From NCBI GenBank assembly GCA_024195265.1, contig JAJLRJ010000004.1, positions 28,718,434 to 28,782,433 of the forward strand: a stretch of DNA of 64,000 bases, written 5' to 3'. Source of the stretch: Dendrophyllia cribrosa (taxonomy: Eukaryota > Cnidaria > Anthozoa > Scleractinia > Dendrophylliidae). The translations under genes and the position numbers were made by a program. Below are positions 18,066 through 30,239 of the stretch, piece by piece. The notes under the pieces are model-generated. The model was not told the origin of the DNA. It ran no database searches and was given only the letters and a program-made list of their open reading frames with translations. How positions within the stretch are numbered: position 1 is the stretch's first letter; the number at the start of each line of letters is the position of its first letter.

Positions 18066-18719
18066 ATAGAAGAAGATTACGATTACGAAGATTGTCTACG
18101 AAGATGACCTTCCGTATACGTAGGTCAATGTTTTAAACTTGTCGCGAACTTTGAGTTGAATCTGTAGGTTTGCAAGCAAGCAAATCCAAACGATAACATC
18201 GAAAGTTAATCAGGTACGTTTACATTCCTTTACAGGCCATTTATTGTTTGGGGACTGATAAACCAATTGACAAATTAAACTAAAGATAAATAATCACGGC
18301 GACTCAAACACGGGTTCAAACAACTGTCTCATTGCTGCATGCGCGCATTGATGCGCAAAATCGCTCTGAAATCCCGGACTGAAATGCGCTTCCAAAACTC
18401 TCTAATTTGTTGTTCACGATATCTGTAGTTTCGTTGACCGTATTATATCGCGGCAAAAGCTTATCACATATGTTATTACTAGTGTATCCAAAAGATAGTA
18501 ATTGCTGCGGAAAATTTGTTGTAATAATGCTGTTTTATCGTCTCGCTGGTATTACAGAATTTTCTCTTTCGTTTATTTAGGGGAAGCAAAGCAAATGTAA
18601 CCGGGATGAATCGGCGAAAACTCCAGCTGATAAGACTAATTTTGTTTTGTAATTCACGCATTAAGTTCTTGCAATGTCTATAATGAGTATGTTGCGTTAC
18701 TACAATAGCTTGCCGTATC
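18066..18719. other. No gene recognised
   Basis: This is AT-rich sequence with no supported reading frame or structured repeat. Confidence 0.45.
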
Positions 18720-19091
18720 GTGTTCGCGTCTCCACGCGCTCAGCTCAAGTTTCACGTCCCCACGCGCTCAGCTCAGTTCAGTCTCATCGACCGCTGTCGG
18801 AGTGATTTCAAAATAAATTTGTCTTTTATTCCGTACAATCTTCGAAAATCTTTGCTATCCAACGGTCCTATCACCATGCCTCACAGTCCTCGCTCAACTC
18901 GCGGTAGTCTTCGACACTTCAGTTCCGATTTCGACTGGGACATGTTGGACCAAAATATTACAAATCTCGCAGCTCCCCAGCTTGAAGCAGCAAGCGAGGC
19001 TATTGCTCGTGGCGCAGTGCATTCTGGCCCAAAATGTGTTCGTGGCGCAGTGAATTCTGGTAAAAAGCGATCAATTCGAGATTTTTCCTAG
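18720..19091 (+). CDS. Weak hypothetical reading frame
   Basis: The frame has 123 codons; an internal ATG near 18876 (MPHSPRSTRGSLRHFSSD) might be the real start. It contains a short duplicated unit (RGAVHSGP / RGAVNSGK). I do not recognise it. It could be the 5' exon of a repeat-borne gene or chance. Confidence 0.2.
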   Translation: MFASPRAQLKFHVPTRSAQFSLIDRCRSDFKINLSFIPYNLRKSLLSNGPITMPHSPRSTRGSLRHFSSDFDWDMLDQNITNLAAPQLEAASEAIARGAVHSGPKCVRGAVNSGKKRSIRDFS

Positions 19092-19544
19092 CTTATATAT
19101 TTTTTTCTCATATGTTGCTGCTCACTCGCTGCGCTCGTTCCGCAGCAATGAGCTTCTGATCGCGGGAAAAAAATTTTTTGCGTGGTCCATGAATAATTGC
19201 GTGATCTGAAATATTTCCACTTTGTATTATTACAGCTGGAAAATACTACTTTCATTTCAAAAAGTACCTTGATGTTAGAGTAGACCTTTAGAATATAATG
19301 ACTTTTCACGTTCCCGTAGTTTGGTCACTTCCTCGTTCCCAGGCGTCACTCCTTGTTCCAGAGCTGTGTGCGTGTGCATGCAGTTGTGAGGCAGATGCAT
19401 CCTTCTCACGATGCCCGCGCTCTCTCTTTTTCCGCGTCTTACCGGCGCCTGGCGTGCGTTTCTCGAAAGTCCTGAAACCCTTTCGGGCCTGAAAAGCTGT
19501 GTTACGTGCAGTAAATTTACCAACAAGGGTACAATATTATTTGA

Positions 19545-20485
19545 TTTAAGACGCAGTCTCCCAAAGATCCTCATATCGATTTTCTCTCCGGAAATAGATT
19601 TCGCTAATAATTTTTCTGTTAACTTCTATTGGCAAGTAAGTCACAAATATGAAATTAGATTGGAGAATTTCTGCGTTATAAACATTTTCTGCCGTAAACT
19701 TTCCGCGCGCCCTACTGTCTTCGAAATTCAGTGACGAGATCGTGAATATTGCCAAAACTACAGCTATTCGCTCTGGACAAGACAGTTCACTTGAAACCTT
19801 CAAATTCGCTAGCTATAAATAGTGACCCTTTATCTTAATAATCAGATGAAGTGTAATCGTAAACACTAATTAGTATAATAAAACCGAGGATACAAAGTTT
19901 ATCCATTTTGGGCACTTATCGCAACATGCGACCCAAGTTCAGGGGAAAAAATCTCAAACGTGGTTCGTATTCACAGGCTTTCCTGCATATCAGGGAAAAG
20001 TTCCATCTATCGGCTACTAAAATCTGTTAAAATATTTGGCCGTCACCCAGTTGTTGGTCCGCAAGTGAGGGCTGAACTTGTGCTACTTAGCTAAACAAGG
20101 CCATATTTCCATCGCACATTTGGTGAACGAATGCCAGTAATAAAACACGGAATACGTTTTGTTTTACCATTTAGTTTATCCAGGCACTAAGATCAAAGTT
20201 TCTTAACCAATGTTATTTGAATGGAATCGCTGGATGAGTTTCATAAAAGCACTCATACAGCAAGACATTTCTGTTATCGACGAAGGGAATTCTCGGTCCG
20301 CCATGTTTTCCTAAACCGCTGGCCAGTTTTTTTGTCGGCTCACCAACCATATGTTTACGTTTTGCCGCAAGAACATACACTCGGCGATCATGTTTTCCAG
20401 TTTTTCAATAAGTTGCATTTTCTGTCTTTCCAATTATAGGAAATTTCAAAATGATTGCAGATTGATTTCAACATTTCCATTCAAA
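19545..20485. repeat. Left inverted terminal repeat of large transposon
   Basis: This matches 28245-29188 in inverted orientation over its full length. An 85-codon open frame is preserved in both arms, but its differences mostly change amino acids, so coding is not supported. Confidence 0.9.
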
Positions 20486-20740
20486 ATTCCCTTCGTTCAT
20501 GTTACGTCCTAAAGTCTGTAACAAAGGCAAGATATATTTTCTTGTATGACCATTGGTAGGTCAAGAAACAACCAATATGACTAGAATTTTTCTTAATTGA
20601 CGGTAAATTAGCACAATTTGTCCCGCATTTTGACGCAACCTAGCAAGTTATCATCCTTTATAGAAATTAGCAGGTATTTTGCTAGGCCGCTGACCACATA
20701 CATCGCAACGGTGCATACCTAGAATAAACAAACGAAAACC

Positions 20741-21152
20741 ATGGCGTGCTCACCGAATAGGCCGATGGTATGTTCATTTTTTGAAAGTGGGAAAATAACA
20801 TGCGGAGAGTCACGAGGAAAAGAAGAAATGGTTCCCCTTATTCAGTGTGTTTCCAATGTAACAAATCATTTAAAGAGTTGTCACCTTTCGCGCGCAAAAG
20901 TGACGGAATACGAATTGATACTAGCTAGGGCGGAAAAGTTCAATCTTACATTGGACGACATAGAGAAGTTGACAATCTGTCCGAAGCACCGTCACAATCT
21001 AGGGCAATATTGGCGACCGCTGAAGACATGTCAGTATCCTAATCACAATCACGAAGGACGGAAAATTTCCTTGCACTGTAAGAATCCCGTGAACTGGCAG
21101 ATGGCACAAGAGATACGGATGATGTTTATTACACCTGTACAAGTTGGGTCGC
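20741..21152 (+). pseudogene. First exon of transposon-borne gene, Cys/His-rich
   Basis: The exon starts at an ATG in a good context (ACCATGG) and encodes about 137 residues ending at a GTAAGT donor at 21153. It contains CPKHRHNLGQYWRPLKTCQY and several further Cys/His pairs, suggesting a zinc-binding N-terminal domain. I recall the same arrangement before the DDE-type domain in cnidarian repeat proteins. The matching next exon is not evident before 24548, so the gene is probably incomplete. Confidence 0.5.
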
Positions 21153-22834
21153 GTAAGTATTTGTTTTTTTTTCAGTTGTGCAAAGTTTCCAGTTTTTCAG
21201 TTTTTAAAAGCGGCTTTTAACAAAGTAAAGCGAAAAAAAGCGAGAGAATTTTGAATAAAATTGGCACAAAATTGGTCGTGTTATTAAACCATCTTCTATT
21301 CCAACAATATTTGAGAATGTCACGTAACGCAATGGATTAAACAGATAAATGTTGGAAGGGGTCTGATTCTTTTGTTAGTAAAGTGTTTCGAAAAAACAAC
21401 AAAGGAACGGAGGAAACAAAATGTAGTACACGAGAAGTCACACAATGGGAAGATAGGCTTTTTCATTTTGCAAGTTGAATATCGTGACAAGTTGCTCGCA
21501 TGTACATGTGCAGCTAATTTGCATAATTGGGTTATTTTTTTTTTTTCCGTGGGAACGAGAAATACAATCGAATTTTAAAGCAATGGAAAAATACTATACA
21601 GATTGAGGGTTTAAAAAATTACAAATTGTATGTACACTATTGTACACTACTTTTGTTTTTCAGGCTGTTGCTAGCTTAAATGAGATCATCAAACTTTCAC
21701 AATGATGCATACTTTTACAGCGTTAATCTAATTTACAGCATTTACATTTATGAAAACCAAAGGAGATGTTATCTTTCTTTTCTTTAAAGGATTTTGTGTG
21801 AGGATATGAATATTAAATTCAATTTTCTATTGAAAGAGTGGATGCTTCACATGTCCTAACCACCCTTGTCTTTCTATACATGGTGTAAGTAATTTGCTTA
21901 CTCTTTTTTATAGTTGTCACGCATTCAGTTGTAGGACATGTTTCTTTGTCCCTTTCTTTGTCCGTAATTTGTGTGGCCCTTTTTTATCCCAAACCAAAAC
22001 TAAGCGCTCACTGGCTTTTCTCAAATATCGCTTTTATTTTTGCGTTTATTTTTTTCTACATGAACTGATAAGTGAGAATAAAGCAGTAAAGGTGGGAGTG
22101 TTCGTTATACTCATCTATGAATATAGAAACTGCTTGAAGAATAATAAATCTTTTTGTAACAAAAAGATTCATTAGGCTGTGAAAAAGAACCCATCGCAAG
22201 GTAAGATATTTTGCAAGCCTTGGTTTACATGTGATATCATAGGGAGGTGCCTATTAATTCAGGTCTTGGTTTACTCATGAATCAATTTGATTGATGATGT
22301 TCATTTTTAATGTATAACTCATAGGGCCTCAAAAGCACTAGCACTTCACCAGATGAGTGCAGTGCTTCCAACACCATTGACTGAACGCTTGCAACAAAAG
22401 GTCGAAACAGACTGGACTCCAAGTACAACAGGATATCACAGCTCTCAAGGGAATGTCAGCATGTTAACTCCTCTGCAAACTGATCAAGCTTTTAGTTAGA
22501 ACAAGACGCTGTGGGAGCGTATACTTGGCCGTCGTTGTATTAGGCATATTGGAGAATAATTGTCTTGGGAATCTGCATGCACGTTATTTCACGGTTTGAT
22601 GATTGGGAGTATTCGGATAGTGTGAGCAGTCTAACAAAGAAGCGCGTTAATCGTCTAAAACAAGAAGACACAGTACACTTAGCGTGCGAGATCGCACGCA
22701 AATTATTAAAGTAGCGTGTCCACTGTGTCAAAAGACGAGTACATACTGAAAAATACAAATCGATGCCTACTTTGTACTTACCGTTGAAAAAAAGGCCGTA
22801 TGTCAGAGTTTCCCGATGGTTGTTATTGGTTTTA

Positions 22835-23180
22835 GCTAAATCTTGTAACTAGCTGGTCTGTGTTTCCGACACTTTTGAAGTGAATGCAAATGTAGCCGCA
22901 AAGTGGCCTTTCGAAGCCATGATGTAATTGCCTGGTCCGGACCCGAGGTCAAAACAACTTTTCCAATTGAAAGTTTTGCTGGAAGTATTCCCGCCGTTAT
23001 TATAATAAAGTTTGAATGAAACTTCAAAGTTAATCAAAGTTAACGACAGAAGCGATAATTTAGGAGGAGAGAAACAAATTTAACCTTTTGAAATATATTT
23101 TTCAGTTGAGGTAAAAATGTTGCAATTTGCATAATGTGAAAGTAATTTGAAACCCTTCCAGTAACGCATAACGCAGCTGT
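22835..23180. repeat. Dispersed repeat, related to 62210-62515
   Basis: Shared blocks include GGTCAAAACAA, GAAAGTTTTGCTGGA/AAAAGTTTTGCTGGA, TATTC[CT]CGCC, GAATGAAACT, AATCAAAGTTAA and GAGAAA, in the same order and orientation in both places. Identity is moderate. Confidence 0.6.
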
Positions 23181-23555
23181 TTCATAAAACATCTCGCAAT
23201 CAGACACACGAAAATATATCCAGTTTTTATTCCTCTGTATCCGAAACACAGAAAAGAAAATTAAATGAAAAAGTGATCGCTTTAAGGTTATTTTCGCCCG
23301 AGAAACATTCACTAGCGGAAGCAAAACTCGCAAGAAACGTCTCCCAAGACACCGCCTGCATTGTTTACATCTTCTCTCGGCGGTGAATTTTTGCACCCAA
23401 AGTTTCAGTTGGCTGTTCTGTTCCTTCAACTTCACGAGATAAAAATTAATGAAAGACAAACAACCGAAAGAAGTGAAATTAATTGGGATTCCTACCACGC
23501 TTATATTTCTTCCTTCGCTGTCCACCGTTCACTTCTTATTAAATAAGCGATATGT

Positions 23556-23773
23556 ACAGTATGTTGCCCCTGTCCGGCCGTGCCCGTCGCCCGGCCACGG
23601 CCGTTTTTTTTATGTAATTTTCCGGCACAAAAACAAAGTTTCAATAAAAACGAATCTTTCCGAGATTGTTGATCTTTTTTTTTCTTTTTTAATCTTTGTT
23701 TTCTGCCAGAAGATTACATAAAAAACGGCCGTGGCCGGACCACGGGCACGGCCGGACAGGGGCCACATACTGT
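23556..23773. mobile_element. GC-ended hairpin MITE inside the large transposon
   Basis: The arms 23556-23608 and 23721-23773 are inverted: ACAGTATGTTGCCCCTGTCC pairs with GGACAGGGGCCACATACTGT, and inner GGCCACGGCCG pairs with CGGCCGTGGCC. The centre is T-rich. Flanking ATGT on both sides may be a target duplication. Its GC-rich arms contrast sharply with the AT-rich surroundings. Confidence 0.82.
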
Positions 23774-24269
23774 ATGTATTCGTCTAAATTTATTATCTTC
23801 ATGTTCGTTTTAACATGTTTTAGCGGGTTTCCGTCATGAAGGTATCGTAGAATTAATCGCGAGTGTCTAATACTTTCGCAGTGTCTTCCTGAGTAATTTC
23901 CTTACGCATATTGGATATGAAACTGTTAGATGCAACAGAGAAAACTCAACTCGCACTTTGTGACGTTCGCCTCGCATCAACAAACAACAGGTGTACTCCA
24001 CCGCGGTCAAACGAGAGAAATTTGCAAAGGTTAACCAAAGTACTTCAAAGTTAAGGTTGTCATTTTCACTGTTTATTAAAAGTTTCATATGTTGACAATA
24101 CACTGTCAACTCACTAAACGTTTTGAAAGTTTACTAAAAAAGTTCTAAGCGTTTAAAAACTACGAACCGCAGAACTGTCGGTGCCATTTGCCAACACAAT
24201 TTTGCTCAGGCACGAAGCGTTTTGATCAGTTTTCAACGATCGAAAAGAAGCTCGTTATTTTGAGCCGGA

Positions 24270-24400
24270 AAGATGAAAAGATAGTTACATAAACTAATAT
24301 TTTATACATCCTTGCCCACGTTTCCACTTTATTCTAAATGAATCCCACCAAATAAAACGAAAAACGCCTCGGACGTGTGACCGCGGTGAAGGTTTGAACA
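24270..24400. repeat. Segment repeated in inverted orientation at 52715-52850
   Basis: Shared words include GGGCAAGGATGTATAAAA, GTCCGAGGCGTTTTT and CACCGCGGTCA, read on opposite strands. The second copy lies in the GT31 gene intron. Confidence 0.75.
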
Positions 24401-24547
24401 ATCCCGCCGTCCCCAGAGTTGCGCAATACTGCACATTTATGGACGACTAAACTGCATTTTAATACTTGGTCGCTACGCCCAAGTAATAAACGAAAGCTTA
24501 GACGTATTGGAAACATTTTCAGGTGAAGGGAGAACCAGTCCTTTAAC

Positions 24548-26543
24548 ATGTCAGATGCAAACAAGTGGGAGAGAGTGAGTCAGGAGGAGCAACAATTTTT
24601 TGTAAGAAAGGCAACAGAAGCCTGCAAGATAGTCTGTTCAGCCATTGCCCCGAAAGATGGAGAGACGTTGTTTAAAGCTGTTTGCAAGACTGACAGCTCC
24701 GATATCGAGAATGAGCTCCAACCTATCCTACAAGCTTATAGAGATGCACCTTCTGAAGACACGAAGACTCAGATTTTAAGTATTTATGCAAACAGATATC
24801 CTGTCAAGCAGCTTATGGAAGTGCACAAATTGTTCGAGCCGATAACAGAATGGTAATTTCGTAAAGCTAAACTTCACGCTAATAACAAAGGTGCCGGTGC
24901 CCCACTGGAAACGCCATTTTATCACAGGGTCAGACTTGATCCAGTCAAAGGCAACCATTTTTTGGAATTCATAAACAGACCGTATTTTTATCAAGACGTT
25001 TCCTATGGAACACGCACACTTAAGCTTGGTAGCGGAGAAAAGCTTGTTATGCCGAACATCATCCGAACAGTCGCTAGGTCCACAATGGTTGCTCAATACT
25101 TGCAACTTTGCCAAGAAGAAGAGTTTGACTCTTTAAGCCGTGCAACTCTCTATCGTATCCTTGAAGTGCGCGAAGCGTCTCAAAGGAAAGTTCTCAAAGG
25201 TCTTGATAACGTAGCCGCGGATGGAGCGGCAGCTTTTGAAACACTTGAGAGAGTGGCTGAGGAGCTCCAAAAGGCTGGCGCAAGTCCAGAATGGGGTGAT
25301 AATATCAAGGAGAAGCTTAATCAAGCCAAGAGGTATCTGAAAACAGACTATAAAGTTCACTGCAAAGAATAATCTAGTCCATGTGCAGATCATTGTAGGG
25401 TATTTTCCCTTAGCGATCTTCACGACGAAGCGTTTAAACAGGAATGTGAGCACCCGCACTGTCTACAGTGTGACATGTGCGAGAGCCTGAAATCAGTCTT
25501 TGAAGAAATTGAAGTTTCCTTAAAGAATGAAAGCCAAAACATTAGCTTTTACAGCCATGAACAGCAAGAAGACATTTTGTATGACTTCTTGCAAGCTAAG
25601 AAGCATACATTTGATTGGAAAGCCCATATTTTGCGTTCGGAAAATCAAGATCTAGCCAAACAAGATGTCTTGAAATCACTGGATGAAACATCAGCGCTGA
25701 TAACAATGGACTGGGCGATGAAGTTTCAGTGCCAAAAGTATAGAGAGAAACAGTCCGAATGGTTTGGTAAGAGGGGATTGAGCTGGCATGTAAGCAGTGC
25801 TGTTTTCAAAACAGGACAAGAAGAACCCGTGGTAGTAACGTATGCCCACTTGTTTGATTCTTGTATTCAAGATTGGTTTGCTGTTGGCTCTATAGTAGAA
25901 AATCTCCTTCTCACACTCAAGGCAGAAAATCCTTCCCTCGGTAAAGTCTACATAGATCTGACGAGGCGGGGTGTTACCACAACAACTCGCTGATGGCAAG
26001 TATTAACGAAATTAGTCAAAGAACGGGAGTCGTTGTAGAAAGATATGACTTTTCAGAGCCACAACATGGAAAGGACATTTGCGACCGTATCATCTGTCCC
26101 ATGAAGCAAGCAGTGCGACGATACTGTGACGAGGGAAATGACATTCAGTCAGCGCGAGACATGAGAGAAGCACTTCTTAAGAGACCTGTTCAAAGTGTAA
26201 CTGCGTCTGTGTGCGAGGTGAACGACAAGCAGAAAACAATTGATGTAACAAAAATCCCCAACTTCAGCGCCTACCACAAAATCCGTGTCCGTAAAGCTTA
26301 TTCTGTGGGACAGGGTAAAACTGTAAATTACAGTGACATAGTACGTACACCTCAGGGTCCAACCTCGTTGGTAATCAAGGACGATCAGAATTTTTTTGGT
26401 GTTTCTGTAAAGAGAAATTTGAAGGGCAAACGATTAACTCAGTTGCAGACTTCTGCATTGTTTCCATGTCCACAGGAAGGCTGCAACTTCAGCTTTGAAA
26501 CTTTTGACTCTCTACAACGTCATCTTGATTGTGGTCAGCATTA
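24548..26543 (+). pseudogene. Decayed DDE-type transposase with C-terminal zinc finger
   Basis: The frame starts with MSDANKWERVSQEE and continues through three lesions: a frameshift near 24852, an in-frame TAA at 25370-25372, and a single-base frameshift near 25954. The conserved parts are LITMDWAMKF (candidate first Asp, about 25700), DEAGCYHNNS in the shifted frame (second Asp, 25960-25962), and YDFSEPQHGKDICDR (candidate third acidic residue, about 26044-26090). A C2H2-like finger, CPQEGCNF...LQRHLDCGQH, ends the protein and is interrupted by an inserted element at 26544. The catalytic assignment is inference from spacing and family memory. It would move the element flanked by the 940-bp inverted repeats. 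I cannot name the superfamily. Confidence 0.65.
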
Positions 26544-28145
26544 CAGTGCGGCGCCCAAAAGTGTGACCACTTTTAATTAATTCGCATTCTTTCGTGTCGA
26601 TTATCCAATCATGTGAGAGCACTTTTAATTAATTCGCATTCTTTTGTACCGATTATCCAATCAGAAGGTGAAGATAGTTTATACAGCCAACCGCAAGAAC
26701 AAAATCAAGACAACATGCTACGAAAGCAAAATTGCTCTTTCATGAATACCTTTTTTGGACGCTTTTCCAGCTGAACTTTGGCGTTTTTGGCCTCGAAAAT
26801 AACATCGAAGTGTAAAATGTCTAAGGTCAAATTTTGGCAAATCGACATCGGCTTACCTGCTGTAGTAAACGGTAAACGTTCGGCCGGGCATCAATTTAAT
26901 AGCAAGAACGCATTTTCCACGGCCAGAAGAACATAATTGCAAATATTTATTTCTCCTACAAGTATCATTGTTGTAATAATTCGAAGCTATCCTGAGGTAA
27001 TTGTGTATTTTTGTTCCATTGATGTTGCGTATGTTTGGCTATTTTTCTGTATAGTAAAGCGAAACCGCCGCGTGATCTCGGCGTAGTTACAACCACTAAA
27101 TTAGAGCTGATTCATAACACTCGGTGTTTCGCTATTCGAAAACAATGTTCTTCAAATCCTACGTCACATAAAGAAACTTTTCTCATCTTTCATTGAGGAC
27201 CATGCTGTTGCAGCAAGCTAGGAAGTTTTTGCAAAATGCCCATTTGCGACCAGATCTCACTCTTTAATAAAAAGCTATCCACAAACACAACTCCACGCCT
27301 GATGCTTCGTCAGGTTTCACAGACGTGGACATGGATCATATATCTTTTCATGTTCGGAAGTTACAAATGCTATCTGTCATGACTAAAAACAAAATTTATA
27401 AGCCCTCTGAAAACTGAGAACTTTATGATTTCAATAGCTATTGCCAAATTAGTAGAGTCAGCAGAGTCAGATTCTCGGGAAATGCCCTGAACTTGTTATT
27501 TCGCTCGTGCTGAGTTGGAATAGGTTTGTATATCCACCACTGTAACTCACCGAATATCGACTAGCCCGGGTACACTGAGTTAAGGTTTCTATTTCGTTTA
27601 GGGATTTTGAGCGACAATTTGAAGTCGCTGCGGTGAACCGCATCTGTCAGCACGGTCAATTTTGTCACTTCTATAAACGGCCGTAAAAATATAAACAAAA
27701 GGCCCCATAATATAAATTTCATGTGGAAATAAGCAAAGACATCGTTATATCGGCTGTAGGACTTACTTTATTCAGCTTTATCGTCGACCATCTGATCTGA
27801 GCAGTGGCATGAAAATCGCGGTGAGCGGATGTCGAAGCGCACGATTTTCCCACAACAATCCCCATTTTAGAGTTACAAATTTAGTCTAGCGTAGAATTTC
27901 AAAGTTACAAACGGAAAATTTGACTTGAAAGATCGTTAAAGGTAAAGGCCCTGAAGCATTCTTGAAACAGATGTTTTTTACGTTCCCGCATCATCGCTTG
28001 TTCGTTTGAGTTGTTTTGGTTCAGTCTTCTTCGGCTTCTGAATTCTTATTGGCTATTGCACGAAAGAATGCGCATAAATTAAAAGTGCTCTCATTTGATT
28101 GGATAATTGCACGAAAGAATGCGAATTAATTAAAATGCCGCACTG
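26544..28145. mobile_element. 1.6-kb TA-flanked non-autonomous element with doubled inverted ends
   Basis: The ends are CAGTGCGGC and GCCGCACTG, flanked by TA at 26542-26543 and 28146-28147. Each end holds two copies of a 52-54-bp unit (CACTTTTAATTAATTCGCAT, then ATTATCCAATCA), in inverted orientation between the two ends. The interior has no recognisable coding region. It is inserted in the last codons of the transposase. Confidence 0.85.
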
Positions 28146-28244
28146 TAAAACAAAACAAGCCAAGAATCGGTCTATGACCAATCTACTACGAAGCGTTTAA
28201 TCTTTGTGACTTGCGTAAAAAAATCAAGCTTGGTTCCTTTAATA

Positions 28245-29188
28245 TGGAAATGTTAAAAAAAAAATTGCAATCATTTTGAAATTTCCTTTAAGTCGAAGGA
28301 CAGAAAATACATACTTAATGAAAAACTGGAAAACATGATCGCCGAGTGTTCTTGCGGCAAAACCTAAACATATGGTTGGTGAGCCGACAAAAAAACTGGC
28401 CAGCGGTTTAGGAAAACATGGCGGAGTGCGAATTCCCCTCGCCGATAACAGAAATATCTTGCTGCATGACTGCCTTAATGAAACTCATCCAGCGATTACA
28501 TTCAGATGCCATTGGTTGAGAAACTTTGATATTCGTGTCTGGATAAACTAAATGGTGAAGGAAAACGTATATAGTGTTACTGTTTTATTACTGGAATTCG
28601 TTCACCAAATGTCCGATGGAAATATGGCCGCGTTTACCTGAGTAGCACAAGTTCAGCCCTCACTTGCGGACCAACAACTGGATGACGTCCAAATGTTTTA
28701 ACATATTCTAGTAGCCGATAGATGGAACTTTCCCTTGATATGCAGGAAAACTTGTGAGTACGAACCACTTTTGAGATTTTTTCCCCAGAATTTGGGTCAA
28801 ATCGCATGTTGCGCTAAGTGCCCAAAATGGATAAACTTTGTATCCTCGGTTTTATTATACTAATTAGTGTTTACGATTACACTTCATCTGATTATTAAGA
28901 TAAAGGGTCACTATTTATAGCTAGCGAATTTGAAGGTTTCAAGTGAACTGTCTTGTCCAGAGCGAATAGCTGTAGTGTTGGCAAAATTCACGATCTCGTC
29001 ACTGAATTTCGAAGACAGTAGGGCGCGCGGAAAGTTTACGGCAGAAAATTTTTATAAAGCAGAATTTCTCCAATCTAATTTCATATTTGTGACTTACTTG
29101 CCAATAGAAGTTAACAGAAAAATTATTAGCGAAATCTATTTCCGGAGCGAAAATCAATATGAGGATCTTAGGGAGACTGCGTCTTAAA
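28245..29188. repeat. Right inverted terminal repeat of large transposon
   Basis: This is the inverted copy of 19545-20485. Just beyond its outer edge a family A MITE is inserted. Confidence 0.9.
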
Positions 29189-29198
29189 AGCTAAGCAA

Positions 29199-29356
29199 AT
29201 AGAGCGTTTTCACTTGACGTCATAGCCGCCATATTGGTGTTCCCGTACAAAAGAATTTTAATTAACTTCTTTTGTTAGGAACACCAACATGGCTGCCATG
29301 GCCTTTGTCATTTGAGTCCCACGGGAGTGAAGGTCACGTGAGTGAAAACGCTCTAT
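29199..29356. mobile_element. TA-flanked hairpin MITE, family A, copy 3
   Basis: It has the same ends and interior as 13086-13243 and is nearly identical to it, including CCCGTACAAAAGAATTTTAA. Confidence 0.9.
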
Positions 29357-29534
29357 AAATACAAAGTCAGACTAAGTGCGGGATGAAAATTTCATCTCGG
29401 CGCCACTCGAAAGAAATTGAATTAAAAAAAACTTTCGGGCTCGAAAAGTCTTCAGGTGTTTTGAGAAACGCACACCTGGGCCTGGAACGAAGCAGGCTTA
29501 GTAAGGCGTTACAGAAATTTATATGGGCTGATAT

Positions 29535-29650
29535 GAAAATCATGGAGGCGCAGTGATGTAATGGTTTGCGCGTTGGACTTCAGATCCCGATGGTGCGAGG
29601 CCTGGTCTCGACCTTCGCATTGCTTTTTTACTCCACATTGTCTCTCTCCA
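29535..29650 (+). repeat. tRNA-derived SINE head
   Basis: The sequence GGCGCAGTGATGTAATGG, followed by GCGCGTTGGACTTCAGATCC and a degenerate B box GGTCTCGACC at tRNA-like spacing, marks a pol III promoter of a tRNA-derived SINE. The cloverleaf is not intact. Confidence 0.55.
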
Positions 29651-30239
29651 CCCAGGTACACTAGAAATACGTGTCTCGCAGAACCTCGCGAAGCTCGGGG
29701 GAGGGTACACCGCGGGTCGAAACTTTGGTGGCGTCTCGATTTGCGTATAAGTCTTTTCGCTATTCCACTTCGTCTTCTTTGAAACCAAAAACGTTGGTAA
29801 AAGGTCCTTTGGTTGGTTCGCGTACCGTTTACCGTCTGCCATCTTTGTTTACCATGCTCCTATATAGGCTTACATGAGGTAGTACCACAGGCGTTCCCAT
29901 CATCCTCCTTCGTTTGTCTGACATCATTCAAGCTTTGTTTCGCTGTTGCCAGGCAACTGCACGACACCTTCATCTATGATATATATATGTAATTTATATA
30001 TATATATACCCTTTTTTTAAACGCAGGTCATAAGAACATTCCCACCGTCAGACACTTCAAAAACTGTGGGGTTAAACATACTTAGAAATCCTAATCAAGA
30101 CATTAGAAGAGCAAGAGAAAGTTATTGGATTTCTAAATTCAAGCCTACTATTAATAGCCTAGTTGAATTCACGTGATATATTGTTTAGTTTAGTTTAGCT
30201 TTATAACTTCATATCTGATTATTACGTCAGCATGTCACG

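Larger units (their letters stand above)
19545..29188 (+). mobile_element. Large DNA transposon with about 940-bp inverted terminal repeats
   Basis: The sequence 19545-20485 is the reverse complement of 28245-29188 with few mismatches and almost no gaps: paired positions sum to about 48733 throughout. Between the arms lie a Cys/His-rich exon (20741-21152) and a decayed DDE-type transposase (24548-26543), both on the + strand, plus two inserted smaller elements. Sequence outside both arms shows further weak inverted similarity (about 19440-19500 against 29430-29490), so the true ends may be slightly farther out. No target duplication is identified. Confidence 0.82.

Noticed and set aside
19546..29187. 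85-residue protein encoded in both long inverted repeats (19803-19546 and 28930-29187)
   Set aside because: The frame is open in both arms, but most differences between them change the amino acid, so there is no sign of coding constraint; it is part of the repeat.
29535..29610. Functional tRNA gene (also at 37390-37490 and 39200-39290)
   Set aside because: A- and B-box-like motifs are present but the acceptor and anticodon stems do not form and SINE bodies follow; these are tRNA-derived SINEs.
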